A DNA stretch of 64,000 bases. Source: Verrucomicrobiota bacterium. GTDB lineage: Bacteria > Verrucomicrobiota > Kiritimatiellia > CAJWTS01. The stretch spans positions 62,001-126,000 of the forward strand of contig JAQBYD010000004.1 in the NCBI GenBank assembly GCA_027623315.1, in the 5' to 3' direction. The notes under the pieces were generated by a model. It was not told where the DNA came from. It worked only from the letters and a program-made list of their open reading frames with translations, and did not search any database. Below, piece by piece: positions 1-7,461 of the stretch. Every line of letters begins with the position of its first letter. Positions within the stretch are counted from its first letter, which is position 1. A program made the translations under genes and the position numbers.

Positions 1-401
1 GATACAACAGAGTAGTGGTGATGGGCAACCTGACGCGCGACCCGGAACTGAAGTCAATCAGTGGCGACACATCGGTCGCCGTGATGGGATTGGCTATCAA
101 CGACACCTACCGCAGCCGGGACGGGAAGGAGATCGACCGGACCTGCTTCGTCGAAGTCGAAGCCTGGGGTAAGCAGGGCGAGACCTGCGCGGAGTACCTT
201 GCCAAGGGCTCGCCGGCGCTGATCGAGGGCAAGCTCCAGTTGGATCAGTGGGAGTCCAAGGAGGGTGAGCAGCGCAGCCGGATCAAGATCCGCGCCGACC
301 AGGTCAAGTTCCTCGGCAAGCCGCGCAACGCGGACTCGAACGGCGGGAGCAACAACGGAAGCCGCCGCCAGAATCGGGAACCCGAGCATCTGCACGCGTA
401 G
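1..401 (+). CDS. ssb: Single-stranded DNA-binding protein, 5' end outside window
   Basis: OB-fold protein that coats single-stranded DNA during replication and repair. The reading frame is open from base 3 (Y-N-R-V-V) and runs through VVVMGNLTRDPELK, the usual first beta strand of SSB, so the true ATG is probably a few codons before the window; the GTG at 15 is only an internal codon. Other family marks are VEVEAWGKQGE, CAEYLAKGSPALIEGKLQ and the W of QLDQWESKEG. The basic, Asn/Gly-rich tail ends NREPEHLHA and lacks the acidic D-D-x-I-P-F tip that recruits partner proteins in most bacterial SSBs. It precedes recQ, a helicase that binds SSB in other bacteria. The family call is firm; whether it is the housekeeping copy is uncertain because of the tail. 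Confidence 0.9.
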   Translation, partial: YNRVVVMGNLTRDPELKSISGDTSVAVMGLAINDTYRSRDGKEIDRTCFVEVEAWGKQGETCAEYLAKGSPALIEGKLQLDQWESKEGEQRSRIKIRADQVKFLGKPRNADSNGGSNNGSRRQNREPEHLHA

Positions 402-452
402 ATGGTCTCAACAGCGGGGCGCCCGCCCGGGCGCCCCGCGGGAGGTGATGTC

Positions 453-722
453 ATGGCAAACGGACATCAGAAGTTTCTCGAACAGAACGCATACGCGATG
501 GGGTTCGGTGATTTGATCGGTCTGCTGGTGATTCTGGTCGCCATCGCCATTCTTGTCGGCAGCGGCCGTTGCTTCGTCGGTGAATCGGATAAACGGAGCG
601 CCCGGCCTGACTTCGCACTGGGCGAGCCGAAAGCTGTCGCCGAGTGGCACCCCGCGCAGCGCGGGGTGAGAGTGGCGAGTGACGAGTGGCAGGTGGCAGG
701 TGGCAAGGGAGACGGACGATGA
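453..722 (+). CDS. Small single-span membrane protein, unknown function
   Basis: A predicted protein of 89 residues. The start at ATG 453 is chosen because an excellent ribosome site (GGGAGGTGAT) ends a few bases before it. Residues about 19-38 (GDLIGLLVILVAIAILVGSG) form one hydrophobic helix. The last 18 or so residues (from VRVASDEW) are encoded by the left copy of a GAGTGGCGAGTG-type repeat, so the natural C-terminus was probably altered by repeat insertion. It follows ssb by about 50 bases and could be cotranscribed. I recognise no domain and infer no function. Confidence 0.55.
   Translation: MANGHQKFLEQNAYAMGFGDLIGLLVILVAIAILVGSGRCFVGESDKRSARPDFALGEPKAVAEWHPAQRGVRVASDEWQVAGGKGDGR
667..708. 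repeat. GTGGCGAGTGACGAGTGG repeat, left inverted copy
   Basis: Purine-rich, about 10-base periodic repeat built from GAGTGG, GAGTGACGAGTGG and GCAGGTGGCAGGTGG. Its reverse complement appears at 895-938, and a related + strand copy lies at 49227-49293, so this is a dispersed family. The two copies here face each other around a short open frame. Confidence 0.75.
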
Positions 723-794
723 GTAGTGGCAATCTTGATCGCAAGGGGCTCCTTGCGGGAGACACACGGGCGCTATCGACGATTGAGGCATTGG

Positions 795-893
795 ATGCCC
801 AGCGACATGGTGATCCATCGCATGGCTTTGGCAGACCAGATCAACCGTATGCTGGGCGCAACGATCGATACCTTGGAGCACAAAGAAAAATGA
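795..893 (+). CDS. Possible 32-residue peptide between two inverted repeats
   Basis: Reads MPSDMVIHRMALADQI followed by NRMLGATIDTLEHKEK, a helical, mixed-charge peptide. A GAGG at 785-788 sits six bases before the ATG. It lies exactly between the two inverted repeat copies, just upstream of recQ. It could be a real small gene, the C-terminal remnant of a longer one, or chance; I recognise no family. Support is only the ribosome site and amino-acid composition. Confidence 0.3.
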   Translation: MPSDMVIHRMALADQINRMLGATIDTLEHKEK

Positions 894-894
894 G

Positions 895-938
895 CACCTG
901 CCACCTGCCACCTGCCACTCACCACTCACCACTCGCCG
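895..938. repeat. CACCTGCCACCTGCCACTC repeat, right inverted copy
   Basis: Inverted partner of the repeat at 667-708 (CCTGCCACCTGCCACCTGCC then CACTCACCACTCACCACTCG). The pair bounds about 190 bases and could fold into a long imperfect cruciform directly upstream of recQ. Confidence 0.75.
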
Positions 939-963
939 AACGCAACAGAAAGGACCTCATGAA

Positions 964-2676
964 ATGAGTACTACCATCGACACCATCGAAACTATGCGCC
1001 GCCTGTTTGGGTTTCATAAGTTTCGCCCGAACCAAGCCGAGATTGTAAACGCCATATTGGAGCGGCGAGATGTATTTGCCGTCATGCCGACCGGTGGCGG
1101 CAAATCCCTATGCTTTCAACTCCCCGCGGCGATTCTGCCCGGAACTTGCGTCGTGATCAGTCCGCTGATCTCGTTGATGAAGGACCAGTTGGATGCGGTG
1201 CGTGCGCTCGGGTTGTCGGCGGAGTATCTGAACAGTTCCCAGGCGGCACGCGAGCAAGCGCGCGTCACGGGCCAGTTGAAGGCCGGAGCCTGCCGTCTGC
1301 TCTATGTAGCCCCGGAACGATTCGCGATGCAGGACTTTCGTGCCGTGCTGAAGCGTCTGACCATCTCATTCTTCGCGATCGACGAGGCGCACTGTATCTC
1401 CGATTGGGGCCATGACTTCCGGCCTGACTACCTGACGCTCTCGGAGATCATGCGGGACTTCCCGGGTACTCCGGTCGCCGCCTTCACGGCCACCGCGACC
1501 GAGAGTGTTCAGTCGCAGATCGTGCATCGGCTCGGATTGCGCTCACCCTTGACCGTGCGCGCATCGTTCAATCGCCCGAATCTATTCTACGAAGTAGTCC
1601 AAAAGACGGATGAAGACCGGCAGGTCCTGAACTTCGTGCGCTCGCGACCCGGGCAGTCCGGGATTATCTACCGCACGACGCGCCGCGATGTCGAGGAGAT
1701 GGCGCAGTTCCTGTCCGCGAATGAGATCCCCGCGGTTCCTTATCATGCGGGGCTCGAGCCGGCGGAGAGAACTCGCAACCAGGAGGCGTTCATTCGAGAT
1801 GAAGCGCCTGTGGTGGTTGCTACGATCGCCTTCGGTATGGGAATCGACAAGCCAAACGTGCGCTACGTGGTCCACGCCGATCTTCCAAAGAATCTGGAGG
1901 GCTATTACCAGGAGACCGGCCGCGCGGGCCGCGATGGTGATCCGGCACATTGTCTGTTGCTGTACGGATTCGAGGACGTACCCCGGCTCAAATTCTTTAT
2001 CAGCAAGATCGACAAACGTGAGCCGCGAGAGATTGCATCGCGAAAGCTTCAGCAGATGATCGACTTCGCGGCCGGAGATGAGTGCCGGCGGCGACGGATC
2101 CTCGGATATTTTGGGGAGAGGTATCGCGCAAGCGTATGTGGGGCATGCGATACATGCCAGGGGACGGTGGAGTACGTGGACTGGACCGAGCGGGCGCGTA
2201 TCGCGCTGGCCTCCGTGACCGAGCTCGAGGAGCGCTTCGGAGTATGTCATGTCGTCGACGTCTTGATTCGCGCCGACACCGCGCGAATTCGGCAACTCAG
2301 GCACGACGACCTTGAATGCTACGGCGCCGGGACTGACCACGGGAAGAAGGAATGGCGTAACGCGCTTAATGAGATGATCTCGCAAGGCGTACTCGAGCAG
2401 TCTGGCGGAATGTATCCGGTTGTGCGTGTGACGCGCAAGGGCCGCACGGTACTGGAGGGCAGGGCAACCTTCACCGCTCGCCGTCCCGTCCGAAAGGTAG
2501 AGGCCGTCGTCCACACGCCGGCGTCCGAGCCCGACAACCCTCTCTTCGAGCACCTGCGCGATGTGCGCAGGCGCGTAGCCCGGGAGGAGGGCGTTCCGCC
2601 CACGACTCGACAGCAGGTCGATCTTGCAGTGGAGTGGAATCTCGGTCAGTCTTTTGCCAACGAAAGGAGCAGATGA
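964..2676 (+). CDS. recQ: ATP-dependent DNA helicase RecQ with shortened HRDC domain
   Basis: 3'-to-5' DNA helicase of the RecF recombination pathway, 570 residues. Walker A is MPTGGGKS (41-48), the DEAH box is at 140-143 within [18 protein letters not shown], helicase motif VI is [10 protein letters not shown] (316-325), and the zinc site uses C374, C392, C395 and C398. A winged-helix segment follows. The HRDC domain begins near residue 523 ([20 protein letters not shown]) but only about 45 residues remain where about 80 are usual, so it is truncated or degenerate. ATG 964 follows AAAGGA. The stop overlaps the start of the mutarotase gene (ATGA), suggesting coupled translation. Confidence 0.95.
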   Translation: MSTTIDTIETMRRLFGFHKFRPNQAEIVNAILERRDVFAVMPTGGGKSLCFQLPAAILPGTCVVISPLISLMKDQLDAVRALGLSAEYLNSSQAAREQARVTGQLKAGACRLLYVAPERFAMQDFRAVLKRLTISFFAIDEAHCISDWGHDFRPDYLTLSEIMRDFPGTPVAAFTATATESVQSQIVHRLGLRSPLTVRASFNRPNLFYEVVQKTDEDRQVLNFVRSRPGQSGIIYRTTRRDVEEMAQFLSANEIPAVPYHAGLEPAERTRNQEAFIRDEAPVVVATIAFGMGIDKPNVRYVVHADLPKNLEGYYQETGRAGRDGDPAHCLLLYGFEDVPRLKFFISKIDKREPREIASRKLQQMIDFAAGDECRRRRILGYFGERYRASVCGACDTCQGTVEYVDWTERARIALASVTELEERFGVCHVVDVLIRADTARIRQLRHDDLECYGAGTDHGKKEWRNALNEMISQGVLEQSGGMYPVVRVTRKGRTVLEGRATFTARRPVRKVEAVVHTPASEPDNPLFEHLRDVRRRVAREEGVPPTTRQQVDLAVEWNLGQSFANERSR

Positions 2677-2990
2677 TGATACGACGCGCGTTCTTGATGC
2701 ATGTGAACCCGGATCAGCACGAGGAGTACGAGAAGCGGCATAGCCCGGTCTGGGCCGATCTTCTCGCGGTCCTGAAGGATCACGGGGCGAGTAACTATTC
2801 CATCTTCCTGGACAAGGAGCAGAACCTGCTCTTCGGTTACGTGGAACTGGAAGACGAGGAACGCTGGAAGGCCGTGGCGCAGACGGAACCGTGCCGGCGC
2901 TGGTGGGCCTACATGGGGGACGTCATGCCCTCCAACCCCGACAACAGTCCAGTCTCGCGTGACCTGCGCGAGGTCTTCCACATGGAGTGA
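2673..2990 (+). CDS. rhaM: L-rhamnose mutarotase
   Basis: Interconverts the alpha and beta anomers of L-rhamnose for entry into catabolism (established family role). 105 residues with near family-consensus text throughout: [20 protein letters not shown], the [20 protein letters not shown] core, [20 protein letters not shown] near the end. The start is either of the two ATGs at 2673/2676; AAAGGAG ends four bases before the first. The gene overlaps the recQ stop by four bases. No other rhamnose genes are adjacent, though pentose genes araBD lie 11 kb away. Confidence 0.93.
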   Translation: MMIRRAFLMHVNPDQHEEYEKRHSPVWADLLAVLKDHGASNYSIFLDKEQNLLFGYVELEDEERWKAVAQTEPCRRWWAYMGDVMPSNPDNSPVSRDLREVFHME

Positions 2991-3001
2991 AGCACCCGGG
3001 C

Positions 3002-3280
3002 TGACGATGGTGAATGGCCAGGCAATCGAAAGCGGCGTCAGGCCGCCGCACTCCAGAGGCTGCGCCGAAGAGCGCGTCGATCGAGCGAAGCTCTCTGGAG
3101 TGCGGCGACCCGGCGCCGCTCTGGATGATCGGAGCAAGGATCGGGTGTGTGGATGACGATGGTGAATGGCCAGGCAATCGAAAGCGGCGTCAGGCCGCCG
3201 CACTCCAGAGGCTGCGCCGAAGAGAGCGTCGGCCGAGCGAAGCGCTCTGGAGTGCGGCGACCCGGCGCCGCTCTGGATCT
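3002..3280. repeat. Tandem 152-bp duplication containing REP-like inverted pairs
   Basis: Two direct copies begin at 3002 and 3154 with TGACGATGGTGAATGGCCAG. Each holds a left palindrome arm (AGCGGCGTCAGGCCGCCGCA then CTCCAGAG, 3031-3058 and 3183-3210) and a right arm (CTCTGGAGTGCGGCGACCCG then GCGCCGCT, about 3093-3120 and 3245-3272) that are near-perfect inverted complements, so each copy can form a long hairpin like a BIME of enterobacteria. The segment sits between rhaM and the RAYT gene and takes the place of a normal promoter region. Confidence 0.85.
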
Positions 3281-3297
3281 GTACGGTGGAAACGACG

Positions 3298-3921
3298 ATG
3301 AATGACTGGCCCCACGCTCCGCTGCATCGACTCAGTGACACGGGCTCGTACATGGTGACCTGCGGAACGTATCGCAAAGCCCATCACTTGCGATCAGCTG
3401 AGCGACTCAGTCTCGTTGAGGAGAGCCTCTTCGCTGTCAGCAACGAGTTCGGATGGAGCGTGCAAGCCTGGGCCGTGCTCTCCAATCATTATCACTTCGT
3501 GGCTGCCTCGCCGGAAGAGTCCCAGAGCCTCTCGGCAATGCTGTCGAAGCTTCACTCAACGACCGCCCGTACACTTAATCAATGGGATTCCGAGGCGGGC
3601 CGAAAGGTTTGGTACCAATACTTCGACACCCGTATCTCTCATCAGACATCTTACTACGCACGGTTGAAGTACGTGCAAGAGAATCCTGTTCATCACGGAC
3701 TGGTCTCCAACGCAGAGAACTACCGATGGTGTTCCGCCGCATGGTTTGCGCGGAACGCGCGTCCGAGTTTCTACCGCACGATCCAGAGCTTCAAAATCGA
3801 TCGCGTCAACGTGTACGACGAATTCGATGCAATCGAGGTCTCGACCGAGAACACGATCCAGAGCGGCGTCAGGCCGCCGCACTCCAGAGGCTACGCCCAG
3901 CAGAGCGAGCGCCCGTCGTGA
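3298..3921 (+). CDS. REP-associated tyrosine transposase (RAYT, Y1_Tnp/HUH family)
   Basis: Single-strand-specific HUH endonuclease related to IS200/IS605 transposases; such proteins act on REP palindromes beside their gene. The HUH motif is H64-Y-H66 in LSNHYHF and the likely nucleophile is Tyr125 in LKYVQENPVHHG. ATG 3298 is the first start outside the repeat. From about residue 185 the frame reads through a REP arm (IQSGVRPPHSRG), so the final 23 residues or so are repeat-encoded and the original stop may have been lost. Identical palindromes flank both sides, fitting a domesticated or self-spreading RAYT/REP pair. Activity cannot be judged from sequence. Confidence 0.85.
   Translation: MNDWPHAPLHRLSDTGSYMVTCGTYRKAHHLRSAERLSLVEESLFAVSNEFGWSVQAWAVLSNHYHFVAASPEESQSLSAMLSKLHSTTARTLNQWDSEAGRKVWYQYFDTRISHQTSYYARLKYVQENPVHHGLVSNAENYRWCSAAWFARNARPSFYRTIQSFKIDRVNVYDEFDAIEVSTENTIQSGVRPPHSRGYAQQSERPS
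3858..3889. repeat. REP-like arm inside the 3' end of the RAYT gene
   Basis: CCAGAGCGGCGTCAGGCCGC followed by CGCACTCCAGAG, the same arm as in the upstream tandem copies. It pairs with the inverted arms that begin at 3982, so the end of the transposase gene is built into the palindrome array. Confidence 0.85.
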
Positions 3922-3981
3922 TGTTGCTGCGTCAATCTGGTGTAGATCGCGGAGCGCAGGTGGAATAGGCCGAGCGTAGAT

Positions 3982-4256
3982 CTCTGGAGTGCGGCGACCC
4001 GGCGCCGCTCGGGATGCGCCCGCACCGGGCACACGCTGGTTGACCCAGTTCCGAGCGTAGCTCTCTGGAGTGCGGCGACCTGGCGCCGCTCTGGATGCGC
4101 CCGCACCGGACACACGCTGGTTGACCCAATTCCGCGCGAAGCGCTCTGGAGTGCGGCGGCCCGACGCCGCTCTGGATGAGCATGCACAGGGAATACGCTA
4201 TATAACCTAATTCGAGCGAAGCTCTCTGGAGTGCGGCGACCCGGCGCCGCTCTGGA
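3982..4256. repeat. Four tandem REP-like units, about 81-bp period
   Basis: CTCTGGAGTGCGGCGACC-type arms start at 3982, 4063, 4144 and 4224 (spacing 81, 81, 80). Each arm ends in GCGCCGCTCTGGATG or a close variant. The spacers of units 1 and 2 also match (GCACCGGRCACACGCTGGTT), while unit 3 has a diverged AT-richer spacer. All units have the same orientation, opposite to the arm in the RAYT 3' end. Spacers are too similar and repeats too palindromic for a CRISPR. Confidence 0.85.
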
Positions 4257-4257
4257 T

Positions 4258-4534
4258 GCGCACGAATCAAGCTTCTTCAGTCGATCGCGAAATCCAATTC
4301 GCGGAGAAAGAGGTCCAGGGGTTCAAAGCCCAGGATATCTTTCGTTGGGGACATGTCGTATTTCGCATCGCAACCGTGAATCTACGCTGCAGTCGAAGTG
4401 TATCAGAAGACGAAATCGCGGCAGATGATGGGGTCCGCGCCACCGTGCGTCCCCGTAGCCAGCTTAACATTGTGCTCCCGGTGGGAAAGGTTCTTCCACT
4501 CCAAACTCTCCACCAAGCCGACATGCTTTTCTTC
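4258..4534 (-). pseudogene. Decayed remnant, oxidoreductase- and epimerase-like C-termini
   Basis: On the minus strand one frame gives a stretch ending LATGTHGGADPIICRDFVF, which resembles the C-terminal part of Gfo/Idh/MocA sugar oxidoreductases, then a stop, a second stop, then DAKYDMSPTKDILGFEP and about 15 more residues, which resembles the end of NAD-dependent sugar epimerases. Two in-frame stops and no start make it non-functional. The family assignments rest on memory of short motifs and are weak; the decay itself is plain. It lies between the REP array and the convergent nucleotidyltransferase. Confidence 0.35.
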
Positions 4535-4540
4535 TAGACG

Positions 4541-4576
4541 GGATCAACCGGATCAACAGGATGGATTGACTGGATG
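4541..4576. repeat. Short GGATCAAC/GGATTGAC direct repeats
   Basis: GGGATCAACCGGATCAACAG followed by GATGGATTGACTGGATG: four imperfect copies of a nine-base unit downstream of the convergent nucleotidyltransferase gene. Type of low-complexity intergenic filler; no function inferred. Confidence 0.5.
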
Positions 4577-4593
4577 TTTTGGCGATTTCTTAA

Positions 4594-5484
4594 CTACGCC
4601 CACAGTGAACCCGGATACTCTCCCTGGTCGATCAGACGCTGGATAGCAGCGACGACCTTGGGTTTGTCGTCGGGATTGGTCACGCCAAACCATGGGCTGC
4701 TCGTGGGTAAGACTCGGACGGATACGTCGCTGTTCTGTACCAGCGCATCGACGACCGCGGGGATCAGGCATTCGGATTTGAGCTCGTTGCCCGATGACCG
4801 GAGGAATTCGAGAAAAGCAGATTGTAGATGGGAGAATAGGGACGGCTTGAAGCCCCACATGTTCATCGACGCGAGCTCGTCACCGGTGTAGGCGCCGTCG
4901 GGGGTGCGCGCCCCGTCGCCGTCGCGTTCAAGAGCGGAAGTCTCAATGACGGATTCGAGCAGGTCGCCCGCTGCCATGTGGCAGATGCCTCGCGTCACCG
5001 TCCCGTGGTCGGATAACGTGCCACGCAGGGTGAAGCCCACCATGGCGTAGGCGGAGGCATTGTCGGCCGACTGATCCAGAAAGGCTCCGAGTGTCTCGTA
5101 GGATTCGCGGCCGTAGAAATCATCTCCGTTCACGACGGCGAAGGGCTCCCGCACCCCATCGGTTGCTGCGAGAATGGCGTGCGAGGTGCCCCAGGGCTTG
5201 CTTCGACCGTCGGGGATATCGAATCCGTCGGGAAGGTCGGAAAGCTCCTGGAAGACGTAGCGCGTGTCGATGCGATCTTCGATGCGTTTCCCGATCGTGG
5301 CCCGAAAGTCCTCTTCGATGTCGCGCCGGATCACAAAGACGGCCTTGTCGAATCCTGCGCGCATAGCGTCGAAAACAGAATAATCGATGATGAATTCTCC
5401 CGATGGCCCCATCGGATCCATCTGCTTCAGGCCGCCGTAACGGCTTCCGATACCGGCTGCGAGTACAACTAGTGATTTGCTCAT
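4594..5484 (-). CDS. Nucleotidyltransferase family protein (sugar-1-phosphate NTP transferase-like)
   Basis: 296 residues with the NTP-transferase signature LAAGIGSRYGGLKQ at about 8-21, the substrate-binding text EFIIDYSVFDA, and VVNGDDFYG near residue 118 where the metal-binding Asp is expected. Members transfer a nucleotidyl group to a sugar phosphate or related alcohol phosphate; the substrate here cannot be told. Lacks the left-handed helix repeat of GlmU and the C-terminal extension of RmlA. Divergent from the secreted-protein gene at 5592, with about 100 bases between them. Confidence 0.8.
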   Translation of the reverse strand: MSKSLVVLAAGIGSRYGGLKQMDPMGPSGEFIIDYSVFDAMRAGFDKAVFVIRRDIEEDFRATIGKRIEDRIDTRYVFQELSDLPDGFDIPDGRSKPWGTSHAILAATDGVREPFAVVNGDDFYGRESYETLGAFLDQSADNASAYAMVGFTLRGTLSDHGTVTRGICHMAAGDLLESVIETSALERDGDGARTPDGAYTGDELASMNMWGFKPSLFSHLQSAFLEFLRSSGNELKSECLIPAVVDALVQNSDVSVRVLPTSSPWFGVTNPDDKPKVVAAIQRLIDQGEYPGSLWA

Positions 5485-5591
5485 GGCGGCGAAACCTATC
5501 AGACACTGTGGGATTTGGACAGGATTTAGCTTTTCGGGCCTGGCACTTCATGGTTGAGCGGGCAGACGTAAGCGGGTATCATTGCAGACTG

Positions 5592-6632
5592 ATGAGAATG
5601 CTCCCGCTCATAGTCTCGGCAGCCCTTGGGGCCGTGCCATGCGCATTCGCTATCGAGGGCGCCGGCAGCCTTTCCCGTTCCGGGGGGCTGATCGAGACCT
5701 CCGAACAACTGGACTTCGAGGGCTACTCTATGCTCCGGCATACGCGGCGCTACAAGCCGGTCACGATGCACGCCGTACGCTCCCTGATTCCTGCCCCGGA
5801 GCAGCGCGAAAGCAAAGTCTATTCACCTAACGTGAAGATCCGGCGCTCTTCTGCTAATCCCCTGGAATCGGCGGCACTCGAGGAGCGTGCGCCGAAGCAC
5901 CGCAATAGCGCCGGGCGATCTGAAGCTAAACGACAGGGCGTGTTTTCGGAATTGATTGATGACCTGCAGGACACGGGGGCGCAGGAAGGGGATGCAGCCC
6001 CGGATGAGCAGCGGGAGGAGTACGGTGACTCCGGAGAATGGTCGGACGGGGATTACAGCGAAACCCGGGATCGTTCCGCTCGCGAAGCGGGGACCGAGGC
6101 TGATGGCGGGCCTGACGGCTTCTTTTCTGAATTGGACGCTCAAAGAGATCTGCTCAATGGGGATCTGCCGGCCGACAGATTCGAACGCGGCGCAAGCGCA
6201 TCGGACGGACTATTCATCGATGGCGGACGTGACGTCTCGAGGCAAGGTGACTCTGGTCTTTTTGGCGACAGTCGCACCCGCGAGATGGAACGCCTTCTTG
6301 ACGCTGCCGGGAACGACGATCTCAATCCGCTACTTGGATTCTCTCCGGCGCTCGGAATCGATGCCCTGCGGCCACCCGGCAAGGACGCTCCGCTCGGCGG
6401 ACTGTCGAGCCCCTATGGCAGCGCAGGACTTGGTGGTGGCACGCAGGCAGGCGCGTTGGATTTCCAGCCGCTCAAGGCCTCGCCTGTGCTGCGCGGCTTC
6501 GATTCGGGGCTTGGACGTCTGCCGTCAGACGGATCAACGGGATCTTCCCTCCTTGACGACCTCGTCCCGTCCAGCCGCGGCTCCGTGCAGGACATGCGTC
6601 CCAGCCGCTCGATTCTAGACGGCGATGACTAA
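5592..6632 (+). CDS. Secreted Asp/Gly/Ser-rich protein of unknown function
   Basis: 346 residues starting at ATG 5592 with a signal peptide (MRMLPLIVSAALGAVPCAFA, likely cut after about residue 20). The mature part has a short basic region, then long acidic and Asp/Ser/Gly-rich stretches with repeated motifs of the type GLFGD/GVFSEL/GFFSEL (for example QGVFSELIDDL and DGFFSELDAQ), suggesting internal short linear repeats. No cysteines in the mature chain, no recognised domain. The frame stays open upstream to 5403 but only the ATG here gives a signal peptide. Confidence 0.65.
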   Translation: MRMLPLIVSAALGAVPCAFAIEGAGSLSRSGGLIETSEQLDFEGYSMLRHTRRYKPVTMHAVRSLIPAPEQRESKVYSPNVKIRRSSANPLESAALEERAPKHRNSAGRSEAKRQGVFSELIDDLQDTGAQEGDAAPDEQREEYGDSGEWSDGDYSETRDRSAREAGTEADGGPDGFFSELDAQRDLLNGDLPADRFERGASASDGLFIDGGRDVSRQGDSGLFGDSRTREMERLLDAAGNDDLNPLLGFSPALGIDALRPPGKDAPLGGLSSPYGSAGLGGGTQAGALDFQPLKASPVLRGFDSGLGRLPSDGSTGSSLLDDLVPSSRGSVQDMRPSRSILDGDD

Positions 6633-6861
6633 GCTCTAGTCCGCATTGATTCCGAGCACGACTGCCGGCAAAAAGTAGAAGCGGCGTCCGCGTGAGCGGC
6701 ACGTTGCGCCGCGCCGCGGCTACCACGTGCCCGCCGCTTTCACGACCGGTCACGCATCGTAGGAATCTTCTTCGGCGCACAATCTCACAATCTTGACACT
6801 GCACTGCGCCCGGCGTAGCGTCACCCCGGAGCTATTGTGTGGGAAGAAAAGTGCTGAATGC

Positions 6862-6890
6862 TTGATGGAACGCGCGATTTAGAGCATAAT
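6862..6890 (+). promoter_or_regulatory. Predicted sigma-70 promoter for the DUF4160/DUF2442 pair
   Basis: TTGATG (6862-6867) and CATAAT (6885-6890) are separated by exactly 17 bases and lie just before the TAAGGA ribosome site and ATG 6907. The preceding 6633-6860 holds no convincing gene; it contains GC-rich runs such as GCGCCGCGCCGCGG only. Confidence 0.6.
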
Positions 6891-6906
6891 GTCTCCAGAG
6901 TAAGGA

Positions 6907-7143
6907 ATGCCTGAAGTATTTCGCAGCAGAGGGTACGTATTCTTCTTCTACATGAACGAAGGACAGGAGCCTATCCATGTTCACGTACGGCATGCCGGCG
7001 GTTTTGCCAAGTTTTGGATCATGCCGTTGACACTGGCCTATGCGGAAGGCATGAAGGTGCGCGAGTTGGCGACGGCCGAGAAGATGATTCGCGATCATTC
7101 GGATTTGGTGAGGAGTAAGTGGCATGAAGTCTTTGGTTTCTGA
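6907..7143 (+). CDS. DUF4160 domain protein
   Basis: 78 residues, full length for the family. It carries the conserved start MPEVFRSRGYVFFFYMNEG, the PIHVHVRHAGGFAKFW core with its His-Val-His, and the C-terminal RDHSDLVRSKWHEVFG. Genes of this family commonly sit directly before a DUF2442 gene, as here, with a 20-base overlap, and the pair is often proposed to be a toxin-antitoxin-like module; no biochemical role is established to my knowledge. It has its own promoter-like sequence and a TAAGGA ribosome site, and belongs to a run of three candidate toxin-antitoxin units. Confidence 0.85.
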   Translation: MPEVFRSRGYVFFFYMNEGQEPIHVHVRHAGGFAKFWIMPLTLAYAEGMKVRELATAEKMIRDHSDLVRSKWHEVFGF

Positions 7144-7381
7144 GACGCAGACACGCGCAACAAGCGTAAGAGTCAGTCGCGGTTGGGTCATCGTGCGACT
7201 TGATGACAACCGGGAGATGCGTTTCCGGGTTGACAAGAGCCGTCGACTCCGCGAAGGCACAGCAGCAGCGGTTCAGAACGTCGAACTCGTCTGCAATGGG
7301 ACCGGACTGCACTGGCCTGAGTTGGACGAGGATCTCTCCCTGCAAGGTATACTTGAAGGGCGTTTCGGCTATGACGATTGA
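7124..7381 (+). CDS. DUF2442 domain protein, partner of DUF4160
   Basis: 85 residues. Family features are VSRGWVIVRLDDNREMRFRV in the middle and GLHWPELDEDLSLQGILEGR at the end. A GAGGAG site about eight bases before ATG 7124 lies inside the upstream gene, and the 20-base overlap implies coupled expression. Function unknown; by analogy with other overlapping small-gene pairs it may form a complex with the DUF4160 product (inference). Confidence 0.85.
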   Translation: MKSLVSETQTRATSVRVSRGWVIVRLDDNREMRFRVDKSRRLREGTAAAVQNVELVCNGTGLHWPELDEDLSLQGILEGRFGYDD

Positions 7382-7431
7382 TCCTGAATGAAAGCGTGCC
7401 CCACAATCATCAATTCAAAATATGAAACTTG

Positions 7432-7447
7432 CCCCGCCACGGCGGGG
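7432..7447. repeat. CTTGCCCCGCC palindrome, copy 1
   Basis: CCCCGCC-AC-GGCGGGG stem with a two-base gap, preceded by CTTG. A second copy with the same CTTG lead-in and GGCGGGGT end lies in the 3' end of mutM (17463-17479). Here it could end transcription of the DUF2442 gene just before tRNA-Arg, but no T-run follows. Confidence 0.55.
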
Positions 7448-7461
7448 TCGACAATCAATAC

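Noticed and set aside
3982-4256. Regular 81-bp repeat spacing that could look like a CRISPR array
   Set aside because: The repeated arms are REP-like palindromes found also inside and before the RAYT gene, two spacers are nearly identical, and there are only four units and no cas genes.
4256-4537. Open frame of 93 codons on the + strand
   Set aside because: Begins inside a repeat, no ribosome site, no family resemblance; the minus strand of the same bases gives recognisable though broken protein remnants.
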